Positions 36,277 to 45,429 of a stretch of DNA of 64,000 nucleotides are shown here, piece by piece; positions within the stretch are counted from its first letter, which is position 1, and every line of letters starts with the position of its first letter. The translations under genes were made by a program, and so were the position numbers. Source of the DNA: Exiguobacterium sp. s124 (GTDB taxonomy: Bacteria > Bacillota > Bacilli > Exiguobacteriales > Exiguobacteriaceae); the NCBI RefSeq assembly GCF_018617485.1, contig NZ_JACSKH010000001.1, forward strand, positions 1,860,001-1,924,000, given 5' to 3'. The notes below the pieces were generated by a model. The model saw nothing but the letters and a program-made list of their open reading frames with translations, had not been told where the DNA came from and made no database searches.

Positions 36277-37578
36277 TTAGAAGAATGATGCTGGGTTGAC
36301 TGTGCTTCCCGCGCTCGATGAAGAGTACGAGTAACCACCACGGTGAATCTCGAAGTGAAGGTGTGACCCTGTCGAGTTCCCTGTGCTACCCATGCCACCA
36401 AGATTTTGACCTTGTGATACGCGTTGACCCGCTTTAACTGAAACTGAGCTCATGTGCGCGTATACTGTCGTCCACACTTGTCCGTTGATGACGTGTGCGA
36501 TCATGACGTGGTTTCCGTATGCGCCACCCCAACCTGCACGGAGGACCGTACCAGTTTGTGCTGCATAGATTGGTGTACCGACTGGACCTGCGATATCAAG
36601 ACCGTTGTGGAACGAATATCCGTTCGCACCGCTCGCTGCGCCCCATCCTTGTGAGAGGCGACCGCTTGCTGGACGTTGGAACATCCCGCCGCTCGCTGGT
36701 GCAGATGCTACAGGTGTTGATGTTGATGCGCTAGAACCACTGTTGCTTGAGCTTGCGCTTTGTTGCTTCTTAGCAGCTGCTGCTTCTGCCGCTGCGCGAC
36801 GCGCTTCTTCTTCAGCACGGCGTTGTGCTTCGATTTCTGCTTGAATCGCTTGCTCTTGAGCTTTGAGCGTATCTTCCATCTCTTTTAGGCTCATGAGTTT
36901 TGATTCGAATTTCACTTTTTCAGCTTCAAGTTTCTTGATTTTCGCTGCGCGCTCTTTCATTTTTTGATCGAGCTCTTTTTGGCGTTTTTCAAGTTCTTCT
37001 TTTTGCTTCACGAGTGAATCGCGTTCTGCTTTTAATTCAGCTTGCGCTTTCGCAAGTTTTTCTTTCGTTGCTTCATATTCTTCGAAGATCTGTTGGTCGT
37101 TCTCTTGAATCGTACCAGCTGTGATCATACGTGTGATCAAGTCGCCGAAGTCTTTTGAACCGAAGATGAACTCAGCCCAGTTGACTGACGAGCCACCGTT
37201 CTTTTGCATCGTCGCCATACGGTCTTTCATGAGTTCTTCTTGTGCTTTCATTTTCGCTTCGTATTTTTTGATTTGCTCTTGAAGCTTTTGAATTTTTTCT
37301 TCAGTTGCACGGATCTCAGCTTTTTTCTGAGCGACATCGTTGATGACGTCTTGGAGTTCAGCATCTAACTTGTTGATCTCTTGTTGCTCTTTGCTGATCG
37401 CTTGCTCACGTGATTGAATCGAAGAGTTTGCTTTCGACTGTTCACTGCTATTCTTTTGTCGTTGTTCTTGTACTTTCTTCTGCTTCTCTGTAAGTGAGGC
37501 TGCATAAGTCGGTGACGTTCCGCCGATCAAGAGTGCGCCTAGAGTGACGGTTGCTGCAAATTTCTTCAAGTTACCCAA
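36277..37578 (-). CDS. Secreted M23 peptidoglycan hydrolase with long coiled coil
   Basis: The start is TTG at 37578, 8 bases after GGAGG. The 433-aa protein has a signal peptide (to about residue 27, cleaved near TYAA), a coiled coil of roughly 230 residues rich in Lys/Glu/Gln, a Ser/Thr/Ala linker, and a C-terminal LytM/M23 domain. The zinc-site motifs are HNGLD, TVYAHMS and SHLHFEIH. The layout is that of EnvC/PcsB-type hydrolases or hydrolase activators working with FtsEX, but the M23 residues look intact, so it may cut peptidoglycan itself. Confidence 0.9.
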   Translation of the reverse strand: MGNLKKFAATVTLGALLIGGTSPTYAASLTEKQKKVQEQRQKNSSEQSKANSSIQSREQAISKEQQEINKLDAELQDVINDVAQKKAEIRATEEKIQKLQEQIKKYEAKMKAQEELMKDRMATMQKNGGSSVNWAEFIFGSKDFGDLITRMITAGTIQENDQQIFEEYEATKEKLAKAQAELKAERDSLVKQKEELEKRQKELDQKMKERAAKIKKLEAEKVKFESKLMSLKEMEDTLKAQEQAIQAEIEAQRRAEEEARRAAAEAAAAKKQQSASSSNSGSSASTSTPVASAPASGGMFQRPASGRLSQGWGAASGANGYSFHNGLDIAGPVGTPIYAAQTGTVLRAGWGGAYGNHVMIAHVINGQVWTTVYAHMSSVSVKAGQRVSQGQNLGGMGSTGNSTGSHLHFEIHRGGYSYSSSSAGSTVNPASFF

Positions 37579-37872
37579 TGTGCTTCCCTCCGCTGATTCC
37601 CGTGTATTTTTTATCTATAGTCGTTCAAGTATTTTCTATAAGACGAGTTGCGAAATTTCATTCGCTCTGTGACTCATTATAGCAATCTAAACCAAAAGTT
37701 ATTTTACACTTATATTTCATTCGTATGACATTGACTCAATTTAGGTTTTATCGTGTAAAAAACGTGGGTATAGACAATATTTTATTTGGTTTGTTGTCAC
37801 AAAATAGTTTTTAAAATAAAAAAAGCACTTTAAGAAAGCGCTTTTCAAATAATAACCTATATCATTTTTTGA
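37579..37872. promoter_or_regulatory. AT-rich intergenic region upstream of the M23 gene
   Basis: This is a gap of about 290 bases. The right end (about 37818-37850) holds an imperfect hairpin with a T-run that terminates the vanZ-like gene. The rest must contain the M23 promoter. I see no clear -35/-10 pair and only isolated TGTAAA half-sites. Confidence 0.4.
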
Positions 37873-38391
37873 CTACCTTAATGCCACATAACCGGCTCGT
37901 TTCCCTCGTTTTCGTTTCGAACGAAGTAATAAGACCCCACCGATCAGCACGACTCCAGCAATCGCCCCGCTACTATCCAATAGGACATCTTGTAGTAACG
38001 GCGTCCGTTCCGGTGTCAAACTTTGATGATACTCATCAAAGATGGCGACCGTGTTGGCGAGCGTCCAAGCAAACAATAAGTTCAGACTAGCATGAAGGTT
38101 CGTTCTCGAAATCGCCTTGACGAACAATGCCCCTAGTGCGAAAAATGTGACGAAATGGGCCGCTTTTCGCATCAAGAACTCGATCAACCCGACTGTGCCT
38201 AACGCGTCGAGTGATACTTCTTTTCCTGCATAGTCAAACTCGACGTTCGCTAACGTCGGCTCGATCCAGCTCCAATTGAATCGCTCGAGTGGCGAAACGA
38301 TGGACTGATCTGAGTAAGGTGTCGCACTCGAGAAGAATAATCCGATCAAAATGAGCGCTATCCATATAAATTCATTTTTTAAAAGTCGCAT
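37873..38391 (-). CDS. VanZ-family membrane protein
   Basis: The ATG at 38391 follows AAAGGA with 9 bases, giving 172 aa. Four hydrophobic helices surround the VanZ-like segments MRKAAHFVTFFALGALF and FDEYHQSLTPERTPLLQDVLLDSSGAIAG, in which the H, D-E-H and D-D residues are conserved. The family includes VanZ (low-level teicoplanin resistance) but most members have no known function. It is monocistronic. Confidence 0.85.
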   Translation of the reverse strand: MRLLKNEFIWIALILIGLFFSSATPYSDQSIVSPLERFNWSWIEPTLANVEFDYAGKEVSLDALGTVGLIEFLMRKAAHFVTFFALGALFVKAISRTNLHASLNLLFAWTLANTVAIFDEYHQSLTPERTPLLQDVLLDSSGAIAGVVLIGGVLLLRSKRKRGKRAGYVALR

Positions 38392-38552
38392 AACACCGTT
38401 CCTTTCTACAACGAGTTTCATTATACGGATTGTACAACACGAAATATGTAACAGCGACATCATGATTTCATAACAATTTGATTGCACACGACGCGTTCAA
38501 AGTCGTGACGCCGTTATTCTCTTGGTATACTAAAGAAAAAGGGGGAATGAAC

Positions 38553-39026
38553 ATGATCTATGATTTTCAAGCATTGGACATGAAAGGACAGCTACAACCG
38601 TTAGCTACATATAATGGCGACGTCTTACTCATCGTCAATACGGCGAGTAAGTGTGGGTTCACGCCACAGTTCGAAGGTCTCGAGTCACTTTACAACACCT
38701 ATAACGGACAGGGCCTACAAATCTTAGGCTTCCCGTGCAACCAGTTCGGTCATCAAGACCCGGGCTCAAATGAAGAAATCCAAGAGTTCTGCCAACTCAA
38801 CTATGGGGTGTCGTTCCCGATGTTCGCAAAAGTCGACGTGAACGGCAAGGATGCACATCCGCTCTTCACGTACCTCTCAAAAGAGGCGCCTGGACTGCTC
38901 GGTTCGAAGGCCATCAAATGGAACTTCACGAAGTTTTTAGTCGACCGTGACGGGAACGTCGTCGAACGCTTCTCGCCACAGACGACACCGGCCGAGATTG
39001 AGGATGCGGTTAAAAAGCTCATCTAA
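38553..39026 (+). CDS. Glutathione peroxidase family thiol peroxidase
   Basis: GGGGG lies 7 bases before the ATG at 38553, giving 157 aa. The protein has the peroxidatic cysteine in [11 protein letters not shown] (Cys, not selenocysteine), [15 protein letters not shown] with the second cysteine and the conserved Gln, and [14 protein letters not shown] with the catalytic Trp/Asn. Bacterial Cys-type members mostly use thioredoxin rather than glutathione. It reduces hydrogen and organic peroxides. Confidence 0.93.
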   Translation: MIYDFQALDMKGQLQPLATYNGDVLLIVNTASKCGFTPQFEGLESLYNTYNGQGLQILGFPCNQFGHQDPGSNEEIQEFCQLNYGVSFPMFAKVDVNGKDAHPLFTYLSKEAPGLLGSKAIKWNFTKFLVDRDGNVVERFSPQTTPAEIEDAVKKLI

Positions 39027-39028
39027 CT

Positions 39029-39063
39029 CAAAAAGGATGGCTCCGAGAAGGAGTCATCCTTTT
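39029..39063. terminator. Bidirectional terminator between gpx and the CAP-domain gene
   Basis: AAAAGGATGGCTCC pairs with GGAGTCATCCTTTT (one mismatch) around a short loop, with A/T runs on both sides. Confidence 0.82.
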
Positions 39064-39976
39064 ATCTAGGGGTAATAAAGTTAATCGTATAGAACGGGCT
39101 GTTCTCATCGTTATAGGCGAGCCCGACTGCGGCATGGCTGAATCGAGGTTGCATGATGTTCTCACGGTGCCCTTTCGAGTTCATCAGTCCCCAATGCGCA
39201 TGGAAAACGCTCATCTGCCCCATGGCCAAGTTCTCTCCGGCCATCGAGTATGAGAGTCCAGCTTCATCCATTCGGTCGAACGGGTCACGTCCTTCCGGGT
39301 CCGTATGACTGAAGAAGTCGTTTTCCGCCATGTTCTGACTGTGCGCCCGAACGACCGGATAAAGTGGCTCGTAATCGGCGAGCGCGCTCAAGTCATATTT
39401 CTCACGGTCCCAGTTCATTAAGATTCGCATCAACTGTTCGTTTGCGACGGTCCCTTCTTCGGAAAGGTCACCGTAATAGCCGTCACTCGCCTCCTCCACT
39501 CTGCGGTCTACCGACAAGACCCCTTTCAAACGGTCATCGTCATGTTGGTCGAAGAAGAGCGTGACATATTGTCCGTCGATTGCAAATACCGAGAACGATG
39601 GATCGTCCGGGATCAAGTAGCGATTCAATCCTTTGTTATACGACGTCACCTTCTCAAAGCCGATATCCTCGACTTGGTCACGTGTCGTCTCATCGAGCAC
39701 GAGACCACGATATGTGCTTCCCGTCTCGAACTGATAAAACCCTTTTTTCGCCCCGTCCTCGTCAATGAGTTCAAGACCCCGGTCCCCGCCACGTTCGACT
39801 AAATACCAGTCATGTCCGGCGTATTGACTCGTGAACCTAGGTGCATCCGTCGTACGTTCCGTCGCCACTTCAGACTCGACCTGAATGCTCGTCGGGGCAG
39901 AGACGTTTGGCATCTCATATTGCCAAGCCATATAAAGTCCAATCCCCATCAATAGGATGATCAATTTTCGAAACAT
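39062..39976 (-). CDS. CAP/SCP-domain extracellular protein (YlbC-like)
   Basis: AAGGAGGAG precedes the ATG at 39976 and gives 304 aa. An N-terminal membrane or signal helix (LIILLMGIGLYMAW) is followed by a CAP-associated N-terminal domain (about 60-180). The C-terminal CAP domain has VRAHSQNMAENDFFSHTDPEG, AGENLAMG and GHRENIMQPRFSHAAVG. The conserved His/Glu cavity residues are present. Bacillus YlbC has the same two-domain plan; the function is unclear. It lies 13 bases downstream of the MarR gene. Confidence 0.87.
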   Translation of the reverse strand: MFRKLIILLMGIGLYMAWQYEMPNVSAPTSIQVESEVATERTTDAPRFTSQYAGHDWYLVERGGDRGLELIDEDGAKKGFYQFETGSTYRGLVLDETTRDQVEDIGFEKVTSYNKGLNRYLIPDDPSFSVFAIDGQYVTLFFDQHDDDRLKGVLSVDRRVEEASDGYYGDLSEEGTVANEQLMRILMNWDREKYDLSALADYEPLYPVVRAHSQNMAENDFFSHTDPEGRDPFDRMDEAGLSYSMAGENLAMGQMSVFHAHWGLMNSKGHRENIMQPRFSHAAVGLAYNDENSPFYTINFITPR

Positions 39977-39989
39977 GGCTCCTCCTTCC

Positions 39990-40442
39990 TTACTGCTCGC
40001 GCTGACGCTCCCCGAAATCGTGTAGTCTCGTCTTGATATCGGTAAGCATCTCCATATACGCGACATACGTCGCTTCGTCTATATTTAGCATACCACTGAC
40101 TTGTAACGGCACATCCATTGCCTGCTCACGCAACGCGCTACCACGATCGGTCAAACGGACGACGACTTTTCGTTCATCGTCTGACGAACGACTCTTTTCG
40201 ACATACCCGATTTGAATCAGTCGTTTCACGAGTGGGGACAGCGTACCCGAGTCGAGTGTCAGCCTCGTTCCAAGCTGACGCAAATCAATACCGTCCTCTT
40301 CCCACAAGACGAGCATGACCAGATATTGACTATATGTCAGGTTTAACGGTTCTAAAATTGGGCGATATAAACGGGTAAGCTCTTTTGAAGCGGTATACAG
40401 TTGAAAACAGATTTGATGTTCTAGCTTTAATGTTTGTTCCAT
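39990..40442 (-). CDS. ohrR: OhrR-type MarR regulator, peroxide-sensing
   Basis: The ATG at 40442 follows GGAGG by 7 bases and gives 150 aa. HQICFQLYTASKELTRLYRPIL near the start contains the lone reactive cysteine that defines OhrR. The winged-helix part has LGTRLTLDSGTLSPLVKRL and a wing with SSDDERKVVVRLT. OhrR represses ohr until organic hydroperoxide oxidises that cysteine. It is divergent from ohr across a palindromic operator. Confidence 0.92.
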   Translation of the reverse strand: MEQTLKLEHQICFQLYTASKELTRLYRPILEPLNLTYSQYLVMLVLWEEDGIDLRQLGTRLTLDSGTLSPLVKRLIQIGYVEKSRSSDDERKVVVRLTDRGSALREQAMDVPLQVSGMLNIDEATYVAYMEMLTDIKTRLHDFGERQREQ

Positions 40443-40481
40443 ACGTAATCCTCCGTACTCTTCTTTAGCCAAGCATATCAC

Positions 40482-40528
40482 TTGCGAAACTTTTTGACTG
40501 CTCTATAATTTAAATTGTGCACAACTTA
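40482..40528. promoter_or_regulatory. ohr promoter and OhrR operator
   Basis: A -35 (TTGCGA, 40482-40487) and -10 (TATAAT, 40504-40509) with 16-base spacing face ohr. Just downstream, TAAATTGT-GC-ACAACTTA (40511-40528) is a near-perfect dyad resembling the AATTGT/ACAATT half-sites reported for Bacillus OhrR, and a second ATTGTTTA half-site follows. Repressor bound here would cover the transcription start. Confidence 0.7.
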
Positions 40529-40559
40529 ATTGTTTAAAATGAAATGGAGGAATTTAATT

Positions 40560-40973
40560 ATGAAATCACTATTCACAGCATCAGCAACAGCAATCGGTGG
40601 CCGCGAAGGTCATGTGAAATCAACAGACGGCGTCATCGACATGGACGTCTCTATGCCAGGCGCGAAACACGTCGACGGTGCGACAAACCCGGAACAACTT
40701 TTCGCAGCTGGGTATGCGGCTTGCTTCGGTAGTGCCCTCAACCTCATCATCGGAAAAGAACGTGTGAAGACAGACGGATCGAGCGTCACAGGTCATGTCA
40801 CATTGAACCAAAACGATGAAGGGTTCTTCATTTCAGTAGAGCTTGAAGTCGAAATCAAAGGTGTCGACCAAGCGACAGCAGAACGCCTCGTTGAAGAAGC
40901 ACACCAAGTGTGCCCTTATTCAAAAGCGACGCGCGGCAATGTCGATGTGAAATTGACAGCAAAAGCAGCATAA
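40560..40973 (+). CDS. ohr: Ohr, organic hydroperoxide reductase
   Basis: The ATG at 40560 after GGAGG gives 137 aa. The two redox cysteines lie in the OsmC/Ohr contexts YAACFGSAL and HQVCPYSKATRG. The N-terminal SATAIGGREGHV is typical. Ohr reduces fatty-acid and other organic hydroperoxides using lipoylated proteins as the electron source. It is transcribed away from ohrR and followed by its own terminator. Confidence 0.96.
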   Translation: MKSLFTASATAIGGREGHVKSTDGVIDMDVSMPGAKHVDGATNPEQLFAAGYAACFGSALNLIIGKERVKTDGSSVTGHVTLNQNDEGFFISVELEVEIKGVDQATAERLVEEAHQVCPYSKATRGNVDVKLTAKAA

Positions 40974-40979
40974 TCATCC

Positions 40980-41009
40980 ATCCCGCTCGTAGGAGCGGGA
41001 TTTTTTTTT
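40980..41009 (+). terminator. Terminator of ohr
   Basis: A perfect 9-bp stem (ATCCCGCTC / GAGCGGGAT) is followed by nine T. Confidence 0.93.
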
Positions 41010-41067
41010 GCTTCCCCTCATCGGTAGCGGTAAGATAGAGTCACAATTAAGAAAGGAGGGAGCACGG

Positions 41068-41910
41068 ATGAAGAAACATAAGTCGACTTTTGTTTTTGTT
41101 GCACTCGGCATCTTGCTGTTCACGGCGACATATAACGGACTGACCGTTCAGACGTACGACGTCCCGTCTGAAAAGCTGTCTGCGGATGAATCGCTTCGTA
41201 TCGTGCTCCTATCTGACCTACACAGCGCCTCATACGGCTATAAACAATCAATCTTAATCGATCGAGTCCGCGCTCAAAAACCGGACCTGATTGCCTTGCC
41301 GGGGGATTTGCTCGACCGCTATCGCTCCCCTGATCCTGCTTTCGAACTCGTCGAAGGCCTTGCCGGGATTGCGCCGATGTATTTCGTGACCGGCAACCAT
41401 GAAATCGATCACTCTGACGACTACATTCGTCATGATGCCAAAAACGTATTTCGTTCTCATGGTGTGACCGTTCTCGAGAACGAATGGGAACCCATCACCA
41501 TCAATGGGATCGAACTCGTCATCGGTGGATTAGAAGATCCGTTACGAACATATAATGAAAATATTTATGGAAGTTGGGAAACCGATGTCTCGACGGCGAT
41601 GCAAGACGTCGACCCAAACGAGACATTCAACCTACTTCTCTCCCACCGTGCCGAAGAAGTCGACACGTATGCCGACCTACCTTTCGACCTCGTCTTGTCC
41701 GGACACGCTCACGGTGGACAAGTGAGGATCCCATATTTGTTGAACGGCTTGTTCGCCCCTGACCAAGGGTTTTTCCCGAAATATGCGGGCGGCCTCTATG
41801 AACACGAGACGTTCACCCACATCGTCGGACGAGGATTCAACTATAGCTTCAACGTGCCCCGCATTTTCAACCCACCAGAGATTGTGGTGATTGATGTACA
41901 CGGCAAATAA
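41068..41910 (+). CDS. Membrane-anchored calcineurin-like metallophosphoesterase (YkuE-like)
   Basis: AAAGGAGGG precedes the ATG at 41068, giving 280 aa. One N-terminal membrane helix (FVFVALGILLFTATYNG) is followed by the phosphoesterase motifs LSDLHS, PGDLLDR, GNHE, LLSHRAEE and SGHAHGGQ, a full di-metal site. Family members at the membrane hydrolyse phosphodiesters or phospholipids; the substrate is not evident. Confidence 0.88.
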   Translation: MKKHKSTFVFVALGILLFTATYNGLTVQTYDVPSEKLSADESLRIVLLSDLHSASYGYKQSILIDRVRAQKPDLIALPGDLLDRYRSPDPAFELVEGLAGIAPMYFVTGNHEIDHSDDYIRHDAKNVFRSHGVTVLENEWEPITINGIELVIGGLEDPLRTYNENIYGSWETDVSTAMQDVDPNETFNLLLSHRAEEVDTYADLPFDLVLSGHAHGGQVRIPYLLNGLFAPDQGFFPKYAGGLYEHETFTHIVGRGFNYSFNVPRIFNPPEIVVIDVHGK

Positions 41911-41936
41911 CGGACACTCGGGTGAGTGTCCGTTTT
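41911..41936. terminator. Terminator between the phosphoesterase and cation-efflux genes
   Basis: A 9-bp perfect stem (CGGACACTC / GAGTGTCCG) is followed by TTTT, between convergent genes. Confidence 0.88.
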
Positions 41937-41938
41937 AC

Positions 41939-42841
41939 TTACCAAATGATACGCTCCTCGCAACATTGTCGCTCCCGTTCGACCTGGACCGTCGAACGCT
42001 CGAACGTCCCGTATTTCCGAATCCGCTCTGTCACTTGTCGTAATACGGCCTGATCATCTGTTTCTTCTCCGATCAACACATGGCATGTTGCCGCATGTTC
42101 ACTCGACGAGATCGACCAGACATGAAGGTCATGCACTTCCTTCACTCCCTCGACTTTGGCAATCTCTTCTTGCATCGCCCGGACATCGATTTGTTCCGGT
42201 GACCCTTCCATCAGGATATGAATCGCATCGCGTGTCACGCGATACCCGCTGATTAAAATAAGGATTGCGACAAATGCACTCGCAACCGGGTCCGCCCACG
42301 TCCATCCGAACGACATGATCAAAAGCGCTGCCGTGATGGCACCGACCGAGCCGAGTAAATCTCCGAACACGTGGAGTAACGCACTCTTCACGTTCAAGTT
42401 ATCTTTTTCCCCACGCATTAAAATCCATGCGGCGAGGATGTTGACGAGTAGCCCGATGATCGCGACCACAAGCATTCCCCCACTCAAAATTTCCGGCGGG
42501 GCACTCAATCGTTGATACGCCTCAATTAAGATATAGATCGAGATGACGAGTAACGTCAGCCCGTTGATGAATGCCGCTAAAATTTCAAAGCGTCGATATC
42601 CGAACGTACGGTTCGGCGTCGCCGCCTTCGCACCGAATCGGACGGCTAGGAAACTGAGTCCTAAAGCCGCTGCATCCCCGAGCATATGTCCCGCATCGGA
42701 TAAGAGTGCCAAACTGTTCGTCCATAGTCCGCCGATAACCTCGACGACCATGAACGTCGCAATCAACAGAAACGCGAGGAACAGGGCACGCTGATTCGTG
42801 GAATGATGATGGTGATGGTCGTGATCATGATGATGTCCCAT
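41939..42841 (-). CDS. CDF-family divalent metal cation efflux transporter (CzcD-like)
   Basis: The 300-aa protein has a His-rich start (MGHHHDHDHHHHH) and six membrane helices. The metal sites are LLSDAGHMLGD in TM2 and WADPVASAFVAI in TM5, giving the HxxxD pair typical of Zn/Co/Cd exporters. The C-terminal cytoplasmic metallochaperone-like domain has VKEVHDLHVWSISSSEH. It exports Zn2+ or similar ions in exchange for H+ or K+. Confidence 0.94.
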   Translation of the reverse strand: MGHHHDHDHHHHHSTNQRALFLAFLLIATFMVVEVIGGLWTNSLALLSDAGHMLGDAAALGLSFLAVRFGAKAATPNRTFGYRRFEILAAFINGLTLLVISIYILIEAYQRLSAPPEILSGGMLVVAIIGLLVNILAAWILMRGEKDNLNVKSALLHVFGDLLGSVGAITAALLIMSFGWTWADPVASAFVAILILISGYRVTRDAIHILMEGSPEQIDVRAMQEEIAKVEGVKEVHDLHVWSISSSEHAATCHVLIGEETDDQAVLRQVTERIRKYGTFERSTVQVERERQCCEERIIW

Positions 42842-42916
42842 AACTGTCGCCTCCTTCTACTTCTTATCTTATTCCATTTTACCAAAACATTCAAACGTCC
42901 ATTTGAATGATAGATC

Positions 42917-42958
42917 AAAAAAAAAAAAAAAAACGAGAGAGTCACCTCTCCCGTTTCT
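42917..42958 (-). terminator. Terminator with a 17-base T-tract for the SH3-domain gene
   Basis: On the reverse strand a GC-rich hairpin (ACGGGAGAG, loop GTGA, CTCTCTCGT) is followed by 17 consecutive T (A17 at 42917-42933 on the forward strand). Confidence 0.85.
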
Positions 42959-42961
42959 GTC

Positions 42962-43720
42962 TCATTTACTTTCGAGGCGGACGCGCATTACGCCGCTATA
43001 TGGGAACAGTTTCAACTGAACGGTCTCCCCTTCGAACCATGTGCCTGTCGCTTGCTCACTCGTCGCTTTCACGTCAGGGCTCACGATTGCTTGGCGATCC
43101 CAATCGATGGCGCGCACTTTCTGGTCCCGTACCATCAAGAAGAACCCGTCATAGAAATGGTACTCGTTCACTTGGTCACGCTGTACGGCAGTCGGGCTAC
43201 CAAGCTCAGCGCGAACGGTCGCAACATCTTTTCCAATCCAGTCGAGGACGGTCTCCGAGGCGTTCGGGACGACTTGTTGCCATGCGGCGATCACTTCATC
43301 GTCCGACAAGGCTGAAGCATCCGTTGTCACACTCTCTTCCGTGACCCATCCCGATGTCCGTTCATTCAACTGCACTTTCACAAACCCACTGACCGTCTCC
43401 AAACGTTCGAAGCGATCGCCGAGGTCGGCCTCATAGACGACCGTGACCCGATCATCTGCGTATACTTTCGTATATGGTTGACCGATATAGACCTTATCTG
43501 CCGACTTTGTTTCGTCATCGGTTGGTTGTTCCGACTCGGAATCGACCATCTCGGTCGCAATCTCGTCTGATGTGGGCAACGCCGATTCTTGTTTCTTGTC
43601 AATCAAAGCCGCGAACGCGATGATGCCGACTAAAGCGAGTATCAATGCCACTGCCGTCGTCACTCGGAACACTCGCTTACGCTTTCGCGTCGTCGCGCGC
43701 GACAATCTTCCTCCATTCAT
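42962..43720 (-). CDS. Membrane-anchored protein with SH3b-like domain
   Basis: AGGAG is 8 bases before the ATG at 43720, giving 252 aa. A basic start (RKRKRVF) and one membrane helix (AVALILALVGIIAFAAL) are followed by an acidic linker. A bacterial-SH3-like segment (YTKVYADDRVTVVYEADLGDRFERL, FVKVQLNERTSGWV) comes next, then a C-terminal region (about 145-252) with WIGKDVATVRAELGSPTAV. SH3b domains often bind cell wall. The C-terminal family is not recognised. It lies directly downstream of the ABC-F gene. Confidence 0.7.
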   Translation of the reverse strand: MNGGRLSRATTRKRKRVFRVTTAVALILALVGIIAFAALIDKKQESALPTSDEIATEMVDSESEQPTDDETKSADKVYIGQPYTKVYADDRVTVVYEADLGDRFERLETVSGFVKVQLNERTSGWVTEESVTTDASALSDDEVIAAWQQVVPNASETVLDWIGKDVATVRAELGSPTAVQRDQVNEYHFYDGFFLMVRDQKVRAIDWDRQAIVSPDVKATSEQATGTWFEGETVQLKLFPYSGVMRVRLESK

Positions 43721-43731
43721 GTTCTTCACTC

Positions 43732-45429
43732 CTACTCGATTCGATTCATTCCACTCGTTTCGTCAAATGGTAGGAGGTTTCCTACCTCATCAAAAAAATT
43801 CAAGTCATGATTTGTCAATTCGTCCATCGCTTGCACCATCCGTTCGACATCGATCGGCTCATCATTCTCCATATTCTCACGAATCCGAACCGTTTCACCG
43901 AGTTCAATCGTCCGCGATGTCAAGCGATGAAAGTAACGATCGTGCGTAATGAGCAACAATCCGCCTGGGTAAACGGACAACGCCGTCTCAATCTGTTCCC
44001 GTGTCGCCACATCCAAATAGTTCGTCGGCTCATCGAGTGCCAACAGATGCGCGTCAGAGAAATAAAGAATCAGGAAAGCAATCCGACACTTCTCCCCCAT
44101 ACTCGCCTCGTTGATGGGACGGTGCACTTCATCCCGCCGGAACAGGAAATGGGCGAGTAGCGTCCGGGCCTCCGTCTCCCCGATGTCACTATGGGCAAGC
44201 AACGCCTCGAGTAGCGTCCCCGTTTCCGGCAGACGTTCAAGCGTTTGCGAGAAATAGCCGATTTTTAGACGGGGATGTCGTTTGATGACACCCGAAAATG
44301 GCGCTCGTGCACCGATCAGCACGTTCAATAACGTTGTCTTCCCGCTACCGTTCGGTCCGATAATCGATATTCGCTCTCCTTTTTCGATTGAGAAGGAGAA
44401 CGGTTCGTAGAACGGCTTACCATACCCAAACGTCACATCTTCACACGTCAGCCACGTCTTCGCTTCGAGTTCATCTGCCGCAAAACGGACGGAGATGGCC
44501 TTCTCTTCTTTTGGCTTTCGTGGACGATTGTCTTCGAGCTGTCTGAGCTTCTGTTCTCTCACCTTCATTTTGACGGCGAGATTGGCCGCTCCTTTTTGCG
44601 CACCTGGGCTACGGACACTGGCTGTCGCTTTCGCCTTCAAGTGCCACCCTTTGTATTGCGCAATCATATCGAGCAGTTCTGTCTTTCGGCTCACGTAACG
44701 GGCATGGGCTCGCTCGTCACGAAGGCGTTCGTCCTCTTTTTGCCGTCGATACGCCGTATAATTACCGGGATATCTTGTGACTTCTCCGTCCGACAATTCG
44801 AGGATGACCGTCGCGACATCGTCCATCAGTTGACGATCATGGGAGATGATGAGCACTGTCCCCTCAAACCGGTTCAACCATTTCGTGAGCCAGTCGATCG
44901 ATTCGACATCGAGATGGTTCGTCGGTTCGTCGAGTAGGACGATGTCCACCTGTTTCATCGTCAACGTCGACAGTTGTGCCCGCGTCTTTTCCCCACCGCT
45001 CAAGTCGTTGATGTTTTGGTCGAGCTGACCGTCTAACCCGAGACGGGTCAACGCTTTCGTCGCCTCTTGCTCCAACATGTATACATCGAGCGACAGTGCC
45101 TGTTCATACGAGGCCATGACTCGCGCCTCATCACCAGAAAAGACATCTTCATAGAGGGCGTATCGTTCAGGATCGCTCCGCATCACCCATTCAAGGAGTG
45201 ACATGTCCTCCGATTCAATCGTCTGCCGGACGAGCCCGACCTCGCCGTGACATTCGATCGTCCCGGCTTGTGGCTTCAATTCCCCTGTCACGAGTCGGAA
45301 GAGCGTCGTCTTCCCGCTCCCGTTCAGCCCGAATAACACAGCGCGCTCTTTCGTTGCGACCTCAAAAGAGACTGCTTCAAATAATGGTTTCCGGTCGTAG
45401 TCAAACCGAACTTGTTTCATAACTAACAT
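43732..45429 (-). CDS. ABC-F family ATPase, possible ribosome protection protein
   Basis: The ATG at 45429 follows GAGGTG, giving 565 aa. There are two ABC cassettes in tandem with no membrane segment: Walker A GLNGSGKT and GPNGSGKT, signatures LSGGEKTRAQL and ASMGEKCRIAF, Walker B IVLLDEPTNHLD and LLALDEPTNYLD. The linker (about 240-320) is basic and helical, the part that reaches the peptidyl-transferase centre in antibiotic-resistance ABC-F proteins such as VmlR and Vga. The leader carries an attenuator, which supports an antibiotic-inducible role. A housekeeping role cannot be excluded. Confidence 0.9.
   Translation of the reverse strand: MLVMKQVRFDYDRKPLFEAVSFEVATKERAVLFGLNGSGKTTLFRLVTGELKPQAGTIECHGEVGLVRQTIESEDMSLLEWVMRSDPERYALYEDVFSGDEARVMASYEQALSLDVYMLEQEATKALTRLGLDGQLDQNINDLSGGEKTRAQLSTLTMKQVDIVLLDEPTNHLDVESIDWLTKWLNRFEGTVLIISHDRQLMDDVATVILELSDGEVTRYPGNYTAYRRQKEDERLRDERAHARYVSRKTELLDMIAQYKGWHLKAKATASVRSPGAQKGAANLAVKMKVREQKLRQLEDNRPRKPKEEKAISVRFAADELEAKTWLTCEDVTFGYGKPFYEPFSFSIEKGERISIIGPNGSGKTTLLNVLIGARAPFSGVIKRHPRLKIGYFSQTLERLPETGTLLEALLAHSDIGETEARTLLAHFLFRRDEVHRPINEASMGEKCRIAFLILYFSDAHLLALDEPTNYLDVATREQIETALSVYPGGLLLITHDRYFHRLTSRTIELGETVRIRENMENDEPIDVERMVQAMDELTNHDLNFFDEVGNLLPFDETSGMNRIE

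Noticed and set aside
37754-37770. TGTAAA-N5-TGGGTA resembling a WalR box upstream of the M23 gene
   Set aside because: The second half-site is poor and the orientation is away from the gene, so a WalR site cannot be supported.
42917-42933. A17 homopolymer as a possible slippage or phase-variation tract
   Set aside because: It lies outside coding sequence and is the T-tract of a reverse-strand terminator; its length may also be a sequencing artefact.
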